Below, in pieces: positions 8,102 through 16,933 of a stretch of DNA of 64,000 nt. This stretch comes from Bacillus sp. FJAT-28004. Its GTDB lineage: Bacteria > Bacillota > Bacilli > Paenibacillales > Paenibacillaceae. The notes under the pieces are model-generated. The model worked only from the letters and a program-made list of their open reading frames with translations, ran no database searches and was not told the origin of the DNA. Location of the stretch: assembly GCF_001280845.1 (NCBI RefSeq), contig NZ_LGHP01000001.1, positions 863,905 through 927,904 of the forward strand, written 5' to 3'. The stretch's first letter is position 1. Every line of letters begins with the position of its first letter. A program made the position numbers and the translations under genes.

Positions 8102-9334
8102 ATGGAGACATTTGAGTTAATGTTGAACAAATATGCTGAATTAGTCGTTAGGGTTGGTGTGAATGTTCAAGTTGGGCAAGTGCTTATCGTACATGCCCCG
8201 ATTGAAACGGCTGAACTTACGCGATTAATTGTGGCGAAAGCTTATGAAGCAGGAGCCAAATTTGTCATTGTCGAGTGGGATGACGATGCGATTACTCGTG
8301 TTCGATTTGAGAAGGCGTCAGACGATTCCTTCGACTATTATCCGCAGTGGTTAGCAGATAGCATGGTGCATTTTGCTGAAGAGGGCGGGGCAATATTGCA
8401 TATCAAAGTGCCAAACCCAGAGCTGTTCCATGGTATCGAATCTTCTAAAGTATCAGCGGCGGTCAAGTCTGCGGCTATCGCTCGAAAGGAATATTCAAAG
8501 TATACGCGGAATAGTAAAATTAGCTGGTCGCTGATTAAAGCGCCAACTCGCGCATGGTCGGACAAAGTGTTCGCTGACCTTCCGGAGGAGCAACGAGTGG
8601 ATGCGATGTGGGAAGCTATTTTCCAAATGGTGCGTGTGAATACAGATGATCCTATCGCCGCTTGGCGTGAGCATATTAATCATTTGAAGACGAGTCAGAA
8701 TCTACTGAATGCGAAACGCTACAAGAGTCTCCATTATCGTGCGACGGGAACGGATCTACGTGTGGAGCTGCCTGAAGGACATATTTGGCGTGGCGGCGGT
8801 GGGGAGAATGAGAAAGGTGTGTATTTTGTCGCGAATATGCCGACTGAAGAAGTGTACACCATGCCGCATCGAACCGGTGTGAACGGCACGGTAACAAGCA
8901 CATTGCCTCTCAATTTGAACGGTAGACTTGTCGAAGGGATCACGTTTACGTTCAAGGATGGCAAAGTGGTTGCTTATGATGCCGAGTCGGGTCTCGAACA
9001 TTTAACATCGTTGCTCGAAACGGATGAAGGTGCATCTTATCTCGGAGAGATGGCATTAGTGCCGCATGATTCCCCAATATCAAACTTGAACAGAGTATTT
9101 TATAATACGGGTATTGACGAGAACGCGTCCTGTCATTTTGCACTTGGGAGTGCTTATCCCGTTAACCTAGAAGGCGGGACGAAGCTTTCCAATGAGGAAC
9201 TTCTGGAGCGGGGCGCTAATGTAAGTCTTACGCATGTTGACTTCATGATTGGATGCGCTGATCTCGATATTGACGGAGAACTGCCTGACGGTACAATTGA
9301 GCCTGTTTTTCGTCAAGGGAATTGGGCGTACTAG
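8102..9334 (+). CDS. M29-family aminopeptidase (AmpS / aminopeptidase II type)
   Basis: A 410-residue cytoplasmic dinuclear metallopeptidase that removes N-terminal residues from peptides. The sequence is recognisable throughout. The N-terminal half begins ELMLNKYAELVVRVGVNVQ. The C-terminal catalytic half contains EEVYTMPHRTGVNGT, LGEMALVPHDSPIS, CHFALGSAYP and THVDFMIGCADLDIDG. These supply the Glu, His and Asp metal ligands of the M29 family. Length is typical. The ribosome site GAGAGGGG precedes ATG 8102. It may be cotranscribed with the acetyltransferase gene; it has its own terminator. Confidence 0.93.
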   Translation: METFELMLNKYAELVVRVGVNVQVGQVLIVHAPIETAELTRLIVAKAYEAGAKFVIVEWDDDAITRVRFEKASDDSFDYYPQWLADSMVHFAEEGGAILHIKVPNPELFHGIESSKVSAAVKSAAIARKEYSKYTRNSKISWSLIKAPTRAWSDKVFADLPEEQRVDAMWEAIFQMVRVNTDDPIAAWREHINHLKTSQNLLNAKRYKSLHYRATGTDLRVELPEGHIWRGGGGENEKGVYFVANMPTEEVYTMPHRTGVNGTVTSTLPLNLNGRLVEGITFTFKDGKVVAYDAESGLEHLTSLLETDEGASYLGEMALVPHDSPISNLNRVFYNTGIDENASCHFALGSAYPVNLEGGTKLSNEELLERGANVSLTHVDFMIGCADLDIDGELPDGTIEPVFRQGNWAY

Positions 9335-9659
9335 AGGACAGCAATGCGTAGGTTGGGTCGTATTTTGCAGAGGTTCAAGTTGGACATTGGAACAGCAAGT
9401 GATTAAGCTGGTACCCTATAAACACATGAAGGCGAATTGTGGTTTTGCACAGCCACGGTTCGCCCCCACCATGTAAATCCACAACCGCAAGAGGTTGTGG
9501 ATTTTTTGCATTTCCAAGTTCCAACTTAATTGAAGGATATTTAATTACAATTTATGTGAATAAAAAATAATTTCTTAATAATTAAGGAGTTTTCATTTTA
9601 CACTGCACTGTTATAGTTCTCATTGAATAATAAATTTACTAAGGGGTGAAGGAAAAGCA
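9335..9659. other. Intergenic region with terminator
   Basis: 325 bp. It holds an imperfect hairpin (GGCGAATTGTGG with CCACGGTTCGCC, about 9432-9465) and, directly after it, the strong terminator at 9475-9507. AT-rich sequence follows, then the AAGGGGTGA ribosome site of the phosphoesterase gene. A promoter for the latter must lie here but cannot be placed with confidence. Confidence 0.6.
9475..9507 (+). terminator. Intrinsic terminator of the aminopeptidase gene
   Basis: A perfect 12-bp stem AAATCCACAACC / GGTTGTGGATTT has a 6-nt loop and runs directly into six T. Confidence 0.92.
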
Positions 9660-12600
9660 ATGAAGGCAAAAGGATTACATAAGACAATAGTGATCGCATC
9701 CATGATAGCGTTGCTAGGAGGAGGGTTACATACAGGTTTTGGTCAAAATAATCATATCTATGCAGCAGATGAAACTGCGCCATCCGTCATGATTGAAGAT
9801 TTTGAAGATGGAATCACAGATGTGAAATTTAATCCTAAACGTATATATGATGCTACGCTGCACTTGGAAAATAACAAGAAGCATGTAAGAAATGGACAAT
9901 ATTCGGCTAGAATTGATTACGATATGATTGGCATAGTAGATAACCCCTCTCAAATTGAAGTAGGGTATAAAACGGGGAATATTCCAGTAACAGGATACCC
10001 TACTAAAGTAGGCATGTGGGTTTATGGGAACAATGAAGGACATTTGCTAACGACAAAATTTAGAGATAAAGGTGGATCTTCTTTCCAAGCAGAATTCTAT
10101 GATGAAAATCAAATGGGTATCGACTGGTCTGGTTGGAAATATATTGAGGCGGATGTTCCGCAGGGTAAACCAGGTCCGATTGTCCTTGAATTGTTTTTCC
10201 AATTGAAACAATCGAATATGAGCAAGAAAAATAAGGGCTCTATTTGGGTAGATGATATTACCTTTATTTATGAGGAATTTGATGAGGATAAAGACGTTCC
10301 AAACATTAAACCTATAGCCCCTGCCCCGAATGAAGTACTAAGCGCTCCACTTGATGAATTAAAGGTTGAGCTGACCGATAATGGATCAGGTCTGGATTTG
10401 GATACATTATCTGTTCTTTTGGACGGAACGGATATTACGGATGAAGTGCACTATTCTCCAGATACAAATTTATTAACCTATCCAGGAGAATATGTGGATG
10501 GCGGTTATCATGAGCTTGTTATTGAAGTGAAGGATAAGGATGGTAACCCAGCAGGGAAAACATTCGCCTTCACTCTGAATGCAGGAGAACGTTTGGTCAT
10601 GACTGCTGACAAAGAAGCAGTAAGTAATGAAATCTACTCTGTTCAAGTTAGTATTAAAGATTACTTGAATGCAGAATGGGCAAAATTCGCATTAAATTAT
10701 GATGCAAGTACCCTTCAAGTAGAAAGCATTACTCCGGCGAATGGAGTTGTCCTAACCTCAGATATTGATAATGAGCACGGAATTGTTCAGGTAGCACTTA
10801 ATAACGTAATAGCAGCAGCCCATGATGTCGTTACTGTTAACTTCAGAGTGAGCTCTCATGCCGCGTTAGAGCGCGGTGAAGATTACAAAACCATAACAAT
10901 GAGTAATACGAATCTTACAGCTGGCGAAGTTCAGACTAGCTCACCACTAGCTGCTCCTATTCACTATACAATCTCATTTCCATATCAGCTGGGAATGACG
11001 GGAGTTGGTTTGGGCACACCATCTACATTTACAGTATTAGACCGTGAGGGCAAACCGTATGAAGGTACGGATATTGTTTTCACTGGATTATTAAAGCAAA
11101 GCTCAGTGGTTACAGTTAACACTGTAACGTCTAATGTATATGAGGATGATGATACATCTTCTGGTGTATTAATGGTTGCAAAAGCTGGTGAACGTTACTA
11201 TGCTACAGCAGAAGCTGAGGATGGATTATTCGAGGTTATTCTCGCAGATGGCCAAACAACAGGTTATATCTCTGAAGCTGATGTTAGCAGTCAATTATTG
11301 AGCGGTAGCCTTGGTAAAACAGATGCTAAAGGACAATTAACGACAGACCTAACTACATTGGCACTTGGAACCTATCAGGTTCAAGCTGTCAACGGTGATC
11401 AGAACAGTAAGGTTGTCAATTATGAAGTCGTGGAGCAGTACGGTACGGATGAACCTCAATATGTTCAAACCTATGTGGCAGAAGATATGTCTTCTGAGCT
11501 GAGCGCTGCTTGGCAAACAAAGCCAGACCAAACCTTTACTTATCTTCAATACATTGAAGCTAGCGAATGGGGAACAGGAGATAGCCCTGATATCAATCAT
11601 GTAAAACAGCATCAAGCTGAGAGTGAGCTTCAAGTGCTTAGTATGAAGGAAAATGGAACGAAGGGTGAAATCCGGTTTCATAATGCGCTGATTGAAGGCT
11701 TGAAAGCAGATACCGCTTACAAATATCGTGTAGGCTATGAGGGCAATTGGTCGGAGTGGTATGAATATTCTACAGTAGATCAAAATAAATCAACACCGAT
11801 CTCATTCTTGTATATTACAGATTCTCATACGAATCAATCACAAGGAATACAAACCTATCAAGAACTAATGACTAACGCTATAACACAATATCCATCAACA
11901 CAGTTTATTATGCATGGCGGGGATATGGTTGATGTAGGCGGCGCATTCGAAGAATGGCAAAAGTTCTGGCAAGCTTCTTCGGTCTATGCAACAAAACTTC
12001 CAACTGCTCTAACATTGGGTAATCATGATGTGAAGAGTGAAGGGAAAGAAGTATTCACCAAAGGTGCGAATTTCCCAGAGAACGGACCAGAATCCCAACT
12101 GCAATATGCTTACTCTTATGAGGTCGATGATACTCATTTTGTCGTATTGAACTCAGAAGGTACAGAGGAACAAATGATTGATCAAGCAGCATGGTTGGAA
12201 AAAGATTTGGATAAGAATGATAAAAAGTGGACTATCGCTATGTTCCATCGTCCTGCCTATCATACAGAAAATGGTCGAGAATCCCTAGTTGAGTATACAC
12301 AAACGTATTTTGCACCGATATTAGAAGAGAAGAAAGTTGATTTGGTTCTAGTTGGTCATGATCATGTGTATGCGCGCACCTATCCAATGCTGGATGGAAA
12401 GCCAAATAAAGCTACAAATGAGGGTACTGTATATCTTGATGGTGGTGCTTCGGGCTGGAAATTCTATGATGGTACTCAATATAATTATTTGAATTATATC
12501 TTTGATGAAGACGTTCCGGTATATTCCGCTATTGAAATTACTGAGGATGAGATTCATGTGGAAGCACGTACGAGTGCGGGTAATGTGATCGATGAGTTTT

Positions 12601-13319
12601 CTGTCGTGAAAACAAAAGGAACTGAGCCTTCGACACCAACTCCAACTCCAACTCCAACTCCAACTCCAACTCCAACTCCAACACCGACACCAACACCGAC
12701 ACCAACACCAACGTCTTCGGAGCTTGTCTTCAATGACAAGGTAGATGTAGACGTAGTTAAGGCTATCGTGGAAAAAGAGAAATCGGCTCCTGCTGTAAGC
12801 TTTTCGGACGTTCCAGCATCTTCGTGGAGTGCTTCAGTAGTGGAACGTGCCGCTAAGATGGGTATTGTAACGGGTTATAAAGATGGTTCTTACCATCCCA
12901 ATGAAAAGGTAACTCGCGCCGAGTTCGCCATGATGCTTGCAAAAGCTTTTGGTCTAACGGATTCAAGCGGTTCTTCCTTCTCTGACACAAAAGGGCATTG
13001 GGCTTCAGGAGCGATTGCAGCATTACAGGCTAAAGGGATAATCACGGGTTATGGTGATGGTTTTTTCCATCCTAATCAAAAGATCTCCCGCGCTGAGATC
13101 GTTGCAATGCTTGCTCGGCTGACGAACTTTGCTCCTAGCACATCCAATCCATTCTCGGATGTAGTTACGAACTGGGCTTCTGAACAAATCAATGTTTTCG
13201 CAACTGCAGGTATCGTAAGTGGTAAAGGCAACGGATTGTTCAAACCGAATGAATCTGCTTCCCGTGCTGAGTCAGTTGCGATGATCATTCGCTTGTTGGA
13301 TAAATTGCTTGCACAATAA
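9660..13319 (+). CDS. S-layer-anchored multidomain metallophosphoesterase (purple acid phosphatase-like)
   Basis: A 1219-residue cell-surface protein. Signal peptide is about 1-36. Residues 40-215 form a jelly-roll-like, possibly carbohydrate-binding domain. Ig-like segments follow, then a cohesin-like domain near 320-430 (AKFALNYDASTLQVESITP). After an FnIII-like phosphatase leader, the calcineurin-like catalytic domain (about 716-960) shows TDSH (D721, H723), GGDMVD (D755), GNHD (N788, H789), FHRP (H863) and GHDH (H900, H902), the full dimetal set. A Thr-Pro linker (992-1018) leads to three SLH repeats (about 1045-1215), each with a TRAE, SRAE or similar motif. The enzyme would release phosphate from esters or nucleotides at the wall; the substrate is not determinable. 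Confidence 0.9.
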   Translation: MKAKGLHKTIVIASMIALLGGGLHTGFGQNNHIYAADETAPSVMIEDFEDGITDVKFNPKRIYDATLHLENNKKHVRNGQYSARIDYDMIGIVDNPSQIEVGYKTGNIPVTGYPTKVGMWVYGNNEGHLLTTKFRDKGGSSFQAEFYDENQMGIDWSGWKYIEADVPQGKPGPIVLELFFQLKQSNMSKKNKGSIWVDDITFIYEEFDEDKDVPNIKPIAPAPNEVLSAPLDELKVELTDNGSGLDLDTLSVLLDGTDITDEVHYSPDTNLLTYPGEYVDGGYHELVIEVKDKDGNPAGKTFAFTLNAGERLVMTADKEAVSNEIYSVQVSIKDYLNAEWAKFALNYDASTLQVESITPANGVVLTSDIDNEHGIVQVALNNVIAAAHDVVTVNFRVSSHAALERGEDYKTITMSNTNLTAGEVQTSSPLAAPIHYTISFPYQLGMTGVGLGTPSTFTVLDREGKPYEGTDIVFTGLLKQSSVVTVNTVTSNVYEDDDTSSGVLMVAKAGERYYATAEAEDGLFEVILADGQTTGYISEADVSSQLLSGSLGKTDAKGQLTTDLTTLALGTYQVQAVNGDQNSKVVNYEVVEQYGTDEPQYVQTYVAEDMSSELSAAWQTKPDQTFTYLQYIEASEWGTGDSPDINHVKQHQAESELQVLSMKENGTKGEIRFHNALIEGLKADTAYKYRVGYEGNWSEWYEYSTVDQNKSTPISFLYITDSHTNQSQGIQTYQELMTNAITQYPSTQFIMHGGDMVDVGGAFEEWQKFWQASSVYATKLPTALTLGNHDVKSEGKEVFTKGANFPENGPESQLQYAYSYEVDDTHFVVLNSEGTEEQMIDQAAWLEKDLDKNDKKWTIAMFHRPAYHTENGRESLVEYTQTYFAPILEEKKVDLVLVGHDHVYARTYPMLDGKPNKATNEGTVYLDGGASGWKFYDGTQYNYLNYIFDEDVPVYSAIEITEDEIHVEARTSAGNVIDEFSVVKTKGTEPSTPTPTPTPTPTPTPTPTPTPTPTPTPTSSELVFNDKVDVDVVKAIVEKEKSAPAVSFSDVPASSWSASVVERAAKMGIVTGYKDGSYHPNEKVTRAEFAMMLAKAFGLTDSSGSSFSDTKGHWASGAIAALQAKGIITGYGDGFFHPNQKISRAEIVAMLARLTNFAPSTSNPFSDVVTNWASEQINVFATAGIVSGKGNGLFKPNESASRAESVAMIIRLLDKLLAQ
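12633..12713 (+). repeat. In-frame hexanucleotide repeat encoding a Thr-Pro linker
   Basis: Twenty-seven codons alternate Thr and Pro. The first part is near-perfect CCAACT repeats, later ones drift to CCAACA and CCGACA. It separates the phosphoesterase from the SLH repeats and probably spans the cell wall. The pure hexamer stretch is prone to length change without frameshift. The antisense frame through it (Val-Gly repeats) is an artefact. Confidence 0.92.
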
Positions 13320-13428
13320 GTGGAATTTTAAAAAGAATATACGGAGCAGGAAACGATCCAATCCATCGTCTTTAAAGATTTACAGGTGCCTATGAACACT
13401 CTGTTCAGTATATAATAACAAACACAAT

Positions 13429-13463
13429 CAGCCGGCGAGATGCAATCTCGACCGGTTTTTTTT
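13429..13463 (+). terminator. Intrinsic terminator of the surface phosphoesterase gene
   Basis: CCGG-CGAGAT pairs with ATCTCG-A-CCGG with a one-base bulge, and eight T follow. It lies 110 bp beyond the stop codon and 50 bp before the conserved element. Confidence 0.85.
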
Positions 13464-13513
13464 GTCCCACGAAATCTGAGCACCACTGCGTAATGTGTAT
13501 CTGGGTAAAATTA

Positions 13514-13597
13514 CAGTGTTTTCAGTATTGTACAGGGGATAAGTAGAGCGATTTTCATTTATTACAGTAGTAATCAGTACAGTTCTAACGTGATAAT
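13514..13597 (+). promoter_or_regulatory. Conserved 84-bp upstream element, copy 1
   Basis: Aligns without gaps to copies at 21726, 27358 and 57570. Shared blocks include AGTGT near the start, ATTGTA, AAGTA, TTATTACAGTA and the terminal ACGTGATAAT with GATAAT (13592-13597) as likely -10. No good -35 hexamer stands 17 bp upstream, which fits an activator-dependent promoter. Here the start codon of the gene it serves is 330 bp away, against 43-50 bp in the other three copies. Confidence 0.82.
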
Positions 13598-13927
13598 AAG
13601 AACGCACATTGATGGTTGAACACAGCAAGGAGGGAAGCTAAAAAAGTCTCCATTCCAACGGATAGTGTTGAATCGCACTCAGCTAATCGGGGGGAATTGT
13701 TTCCGAACTTTGCTTTGAGATAACGAAGAAAGTTTTATAATATTGGCGGTACTAGTGAGTCCTTGAAGTATGTTAATTGTTTCATGGGCAGCCTATCGCA
13801 TAGAGCTGGATTTTCAAAGGGAGGGAGGATAACTCTTTTGAATGGGTAGCGTAGCTAAATACATTAGAATATTTTGAGTGTACCTTGTCAGCCAAACCCT
13901 CAAATGATCAAAGAGGAGCGTGTGCAA

Positions 13928-16786
13928 ATGTATGGGAAAACAAGTGGATGGAAGAGTCGTTTATTCAAATTGATGTTGAGTGCCTTGATAATCGCACCCT
14001 TGTCTGTAGCAGCCCCCAACACTGAAGTGAATGCCGCGGGAACCACTTTTTATGTAGCCACAAATGGAAGCGATTCCAATGATGGAACTTCTCTAAGCAC
14101 GCCGTTTCTAACAATTCAACAGGCTGCTCTCACGGCGCAAGCTGGGGATACGGTCTATGTGAGGGAGGGGACGTATCGCGAAACGGTTACCCCAGCTAAC
14201 TCTGGCACCACGGGAAACAAGATTACTTACCAGAATTATATGGATGAAACCGTTACAGTAAGTGGAAATGACATCATCTCAGGCTGGACGCAGGACAGTG
14301 GAAATATATATAAAGCATCAATGAATTGGACCTTAGGGGCAGGTAACCAAGTGTTCGTAAATGGTGAAATGATGAATGAAGCACGTTGGCCTAACCAGAC
14401 AGGTACTTTGCTCAGTCCAACGAGAGCAAGCGCAGGCGCTGGGACTAATGCAAATCATATCACAGATTCGAATCTTCCCGGAGGGACGGGGTTCTGGAAC
14501 GGAGCTACACTCTGGATAACAAGCGGAAGTGAATGGATTGCCCAGACTCCGACCGTTACTGCCTATGATTCAACAACGAAGACACTGACATTTGATGCAC
14601 TCAGACAATCGGGCGCCTCTTATACTCCAAGATCGGGCAATAAATATTATTTGTCAGGAATAAAAGGCGCATTGGATGTGGAGAAGGAGTGGTGGTATGA
14701 TTCTGCGGGCTCCATGCTCTACTTCTTTGCACCGGGTGGTGGAGACCCTTCAAGCCAAACAGTCGAAGCCAAAAAAAGAAATATCGCCTTCGATCTATCG
14801 GATAAAGGTTATGTCGATATTAAAGGCATTCAAACCATAGCTGCGACGATTCAAATGGATAGTTTGACCCATAACTGTCTGCTTCAAGGCATCGTTAGCA
14901 AATATATTTCTCACAATAAACTCAATACAGCAGCTGAAGAGCAAACCAACCTCGGAATAATCTTGGACGGCAGCCATAATGTGATCCGAGACAGTGAGCT
15001 TGCCTATAGCTCCGGCAGCCTTGTTACAGTTAAAGGCAACTCAAACAACGTGATTAACAATTATATTCATGACGGTGGGTATATACCAGACTGGGATGGG
15101 CTAGTGAACCTTAAAGGGGCAAATAGTTTAATTAGCCATAATACCGTGAGTGATGCAGGTAGGGTTACCCTATTCTTCGCTCCCGGGATGAGCGCGAATA
15201 ACATCCAATATAACGACGTTTATAACGCCGGCTGGCTAACCACTGACCTGGGAATGATCTATGGACCAAATACAGATGGAGGGAATACCGAGATCCATCA
15301 CAATTATGTCCATGATAGTAAATCTACTCATCTAGGGATAGGTATATATCTGGATAATTTCACTAGCAATTTCATCATTCATCATAACGTGACTTGGAAT
15401 AACGCGGGTATTCAGCTGAACATACCTTCCAACTATAACTTGGTCTACAATAATACCGCTTGGACCCAAGCTTCCACGATTAATGCTTGGGGTAATACTT
15501 TCCTGACGGATATGTACGGGGATCGTATCTTTAACAACATTATTAAAGGGTATGATCCGGAAGTTACAGCGTACACAACAATCGGCAGCAATCTCACGAA
15601 CTCCCCAGGGTTTGTGAATGAAGCCAGTCGTGATTATCGTTTGCTTTCTACTTCATCTGCCAAAGATGCTGGGATCGTCATTCCTGGTATTACAGATGGT
15701 TATGTGGGTAGTGCTCCTGATATTGGAGCTTATGAGTACGGAGGGACCGATTGGACAGCTGGTCACAACTTTACGGCTCCTCCTAGTCCGTCCTATTCTA
15801 CCCCAAGTACACCTCATATGAATTTGGCTAAAAACGCAGGATTTGAGCTAGGGGACCTTACCAATTGGTCAACAACGGACGCACATAATGCTGTAGTGGT
15901 AGAAGACAATCACTGGGGACAAGCCGCAAATTCCGGCAAATCTCGTTCTCAGCTATACGGAGTAAAGCTGAGCGGTGGGGTTGACGGTGTGGCTCAGACG
16001 ATTACAGGCCTGCAACCGAATACGAATTATGTTGCTGGAGGTTGGCTTAGAACGCCAGCAGGTGAAACTGCCGTGTTAGGTGTCAAGAACTACGGAGGAT
16101 CCGATGTGTCGACTCCATCTAACAGTTCCACCTGGACCTTCGTTAAAGTTTACTTTCAGACAGGGGCAGCGAATACAAGCGCCACGATTTACTTCAAGAA
16201 AACTTCCGGAACTGGTGAAGCATATGCTGATGACGCAGCACTTGTGATTGACACAACCGTATTCCAATCGATGTATTCGTTTGACGGATTTGAGAGTGGT
16301 TTGAGCAATTGGGCAGCGGTACCAGGCAAAGGAACTCCGTCGACGAGTACGGCTATTAAGCATTCCGGTAGCAATAGTTATATCGTCAATGAAGATATGG
16401 ATGCTGTCTCGCAAACGTTCGAATCGAGTCATAACAAAGTGGTTACGATGTGGTTTTATGACAATGCCAGCGCAATGAACATGCAAACTGCAGCTTTTGT
16501 GGATGACGGTGTAACTATTCGGGGAATAGAGGTCAATACCCCGACTTCCAAAACTAAATATGCAATACGGCTAGGCGGTACACATTCGGCAACAAACGTA
16601 ACCAGAACTACAGGCTGGCATGAGTTCAAGTGGGATTATACCTCTGGCACTAAAGTAGACATGTACATCGACGGTATACTTGTTGCATCGCCGACTGGCG
16701 TAACTAGCTTCAAAAGGATACTGATAGGAGATTTATGGTCTGGAAATACGAACACAGCGTATTTTGATGATGTAAGTATTCAATAA
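13928..16786 (+). CDS. Secreted right-handed beta-helix protein with carbohydrate-binding-like modules (putative polysaccharide lyase/hydrolase)
   Basis: A 952-residue exported protein. After a signal peptide (about 1-34, ending VNAAG) comes TTFYVATNGSDSNDGTS, the usual opening of secreted beta-helix (DUF1565-type) polysaccharide enzymes. Parallel beta-helix repeats rich in N-N-x-I-H follow to about 600. A CBM4/9-like domain (NLAKNAGFELGDLTNW, about 635-780) is next. A C-terminal jelly-roll-like module (about 790-952) recurs twice in the 37341 gene product. I choose ATG 13928, behind AGAGGAG, over the TTG at 13874, which lacks a ribosome site. Catalytic residues cannot be assigned, so lyase versus hydrolase is open. 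The conserved element upstream places it in the regulon. Confidence 0.8.
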   Translation: MYGKTSGWKSRLFKLMLSALIIAPLSVAAPNTEVNAAGTTFYVATNGSDSNDGTSLSTPFLTIQQAALTAQAGDTVYVREGTYRETVTPANSGTTGNKITYQNYMDETVTVSGNDIISGWTQDSGNIYKASMNWTLGAGNQVFVNGEMMNEARWPNQTGTLLSPTRASAGAGTNANHITDSNLPGGTGFWNGATLWITSGSEWIAQTPTVTAYDSTTKTLTFDALRQSGASYTPRSGNKYYLSGIKGALDVEKEWWYDSAGSMLYFFAPGGGDPSSQTVEAKKRNIAFDLSDKGYVDIKGIQTIAATIQMDSLTHNCLLQGIVSKYISHNKLNTAAEEQTNLGIILDGSHNVIRDSELAYSSGSLVTVKGNSNNVINNYIHDGGYIPDWDGLVNLKGANSLISHNTVSDAGRVTLFFAPGMSANNIQYNDVYNAGWLTTDLGMIYGPNTDGGNTEIHHNYVHDSKSTHLGIGIYLDNFTSNFIIHHNVTWNNAGIQLNIPSNYNLVYNNTAWTQASTINAWGNTFLTDMYGDRIFNNIIKGYDPEVTAYTTIGSNLTNSPGFVNEASRDYRLLSTSSAKDAGIVIPGITDGYVGSAPDIGAYEYGGTDWTAGHNFTAPPSPSYSTPSTPHMNLAKNAGFELGDLTNWSTTDAHNAVVVEDNHWGQAANSGKSRSQLYGVKLSGGVDGVAQTITGLQPNTNYVAGGWLRTPAGETAVLGVKNYGGSDVSTPSNSSTWTFVKVYFQTGAANTSATIYFKKTSGTGEAYADDAALVIDTTVFQSMYSFDGFESGLSNWAAVPGKGTPSTSTAIKHSGSNSYIVNEDMDAVSQTFESSHNKVVTMWFYDNASAMNMQTAAFVDDGVTIRGIEVNTPTSKTKYAIRLGGTHSATNVTRTTGWHEFKWDYTSGTKVDMYIDGILVASPTGVTSFKRILIGDLWSGNTNTAYFDDVSIQ

Positions 16787-16796
16787 AAGGTGAACG

Positions 16797-16836
16797 AGCC
16801 GGATTTGGTGTCATCATGCTCCATTCCGGCTTTTTT
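16797..16836 (+). terminator. Intrinsic terminator of the first beta-helix gene
   Basis: AGCCGGA-TTTGG pairs with CCA-TTCCGGCT around a 10-nt loop, followed by six T. Confidence 0.85.
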
Positions 16837-16933
16837 AGGATAAGACTTTATAGTCTGACAAATATATTCTCCTTTGGTGACAGAATTAAATTGAAAAGAT
16901 TAAATTAATAAATGAAAATGAGGAGCTAATAAG

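Larger units (their letters stand above)
13320..13927. other. Long intergenic region and leader before the first beta-helix gene
   Basis: 608 bp containing a terminator (13429), the 84-bp conserved element copy 1 (13514-13597), and then a leader of about 330 bp. The leader keeps the Shine-Dalgarno context of copy 2 (GCAAGGAGGGAAGCTA, 13624-13639), but no start codon follows it. Two further purine-rich AGGGAGGGAGG-type stretches occur near 13820. No known riboswitch is recognised in the leader. Confidence 0.65.

Noticed and set aside
12554..12739. Antisense frame encoding Val-Gly repeats
   Set aside because: It is the mirror of the Thr-Pro linker repeat in the surface phosphoesterase gene and has no ribosome site.
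13598..13927. Leader before the first beta-helix gene considered as a known riboswitch (for example c-di-GMP)
   Set aside because: None of the conserved core strings of the riboswitch classes I know could be found.
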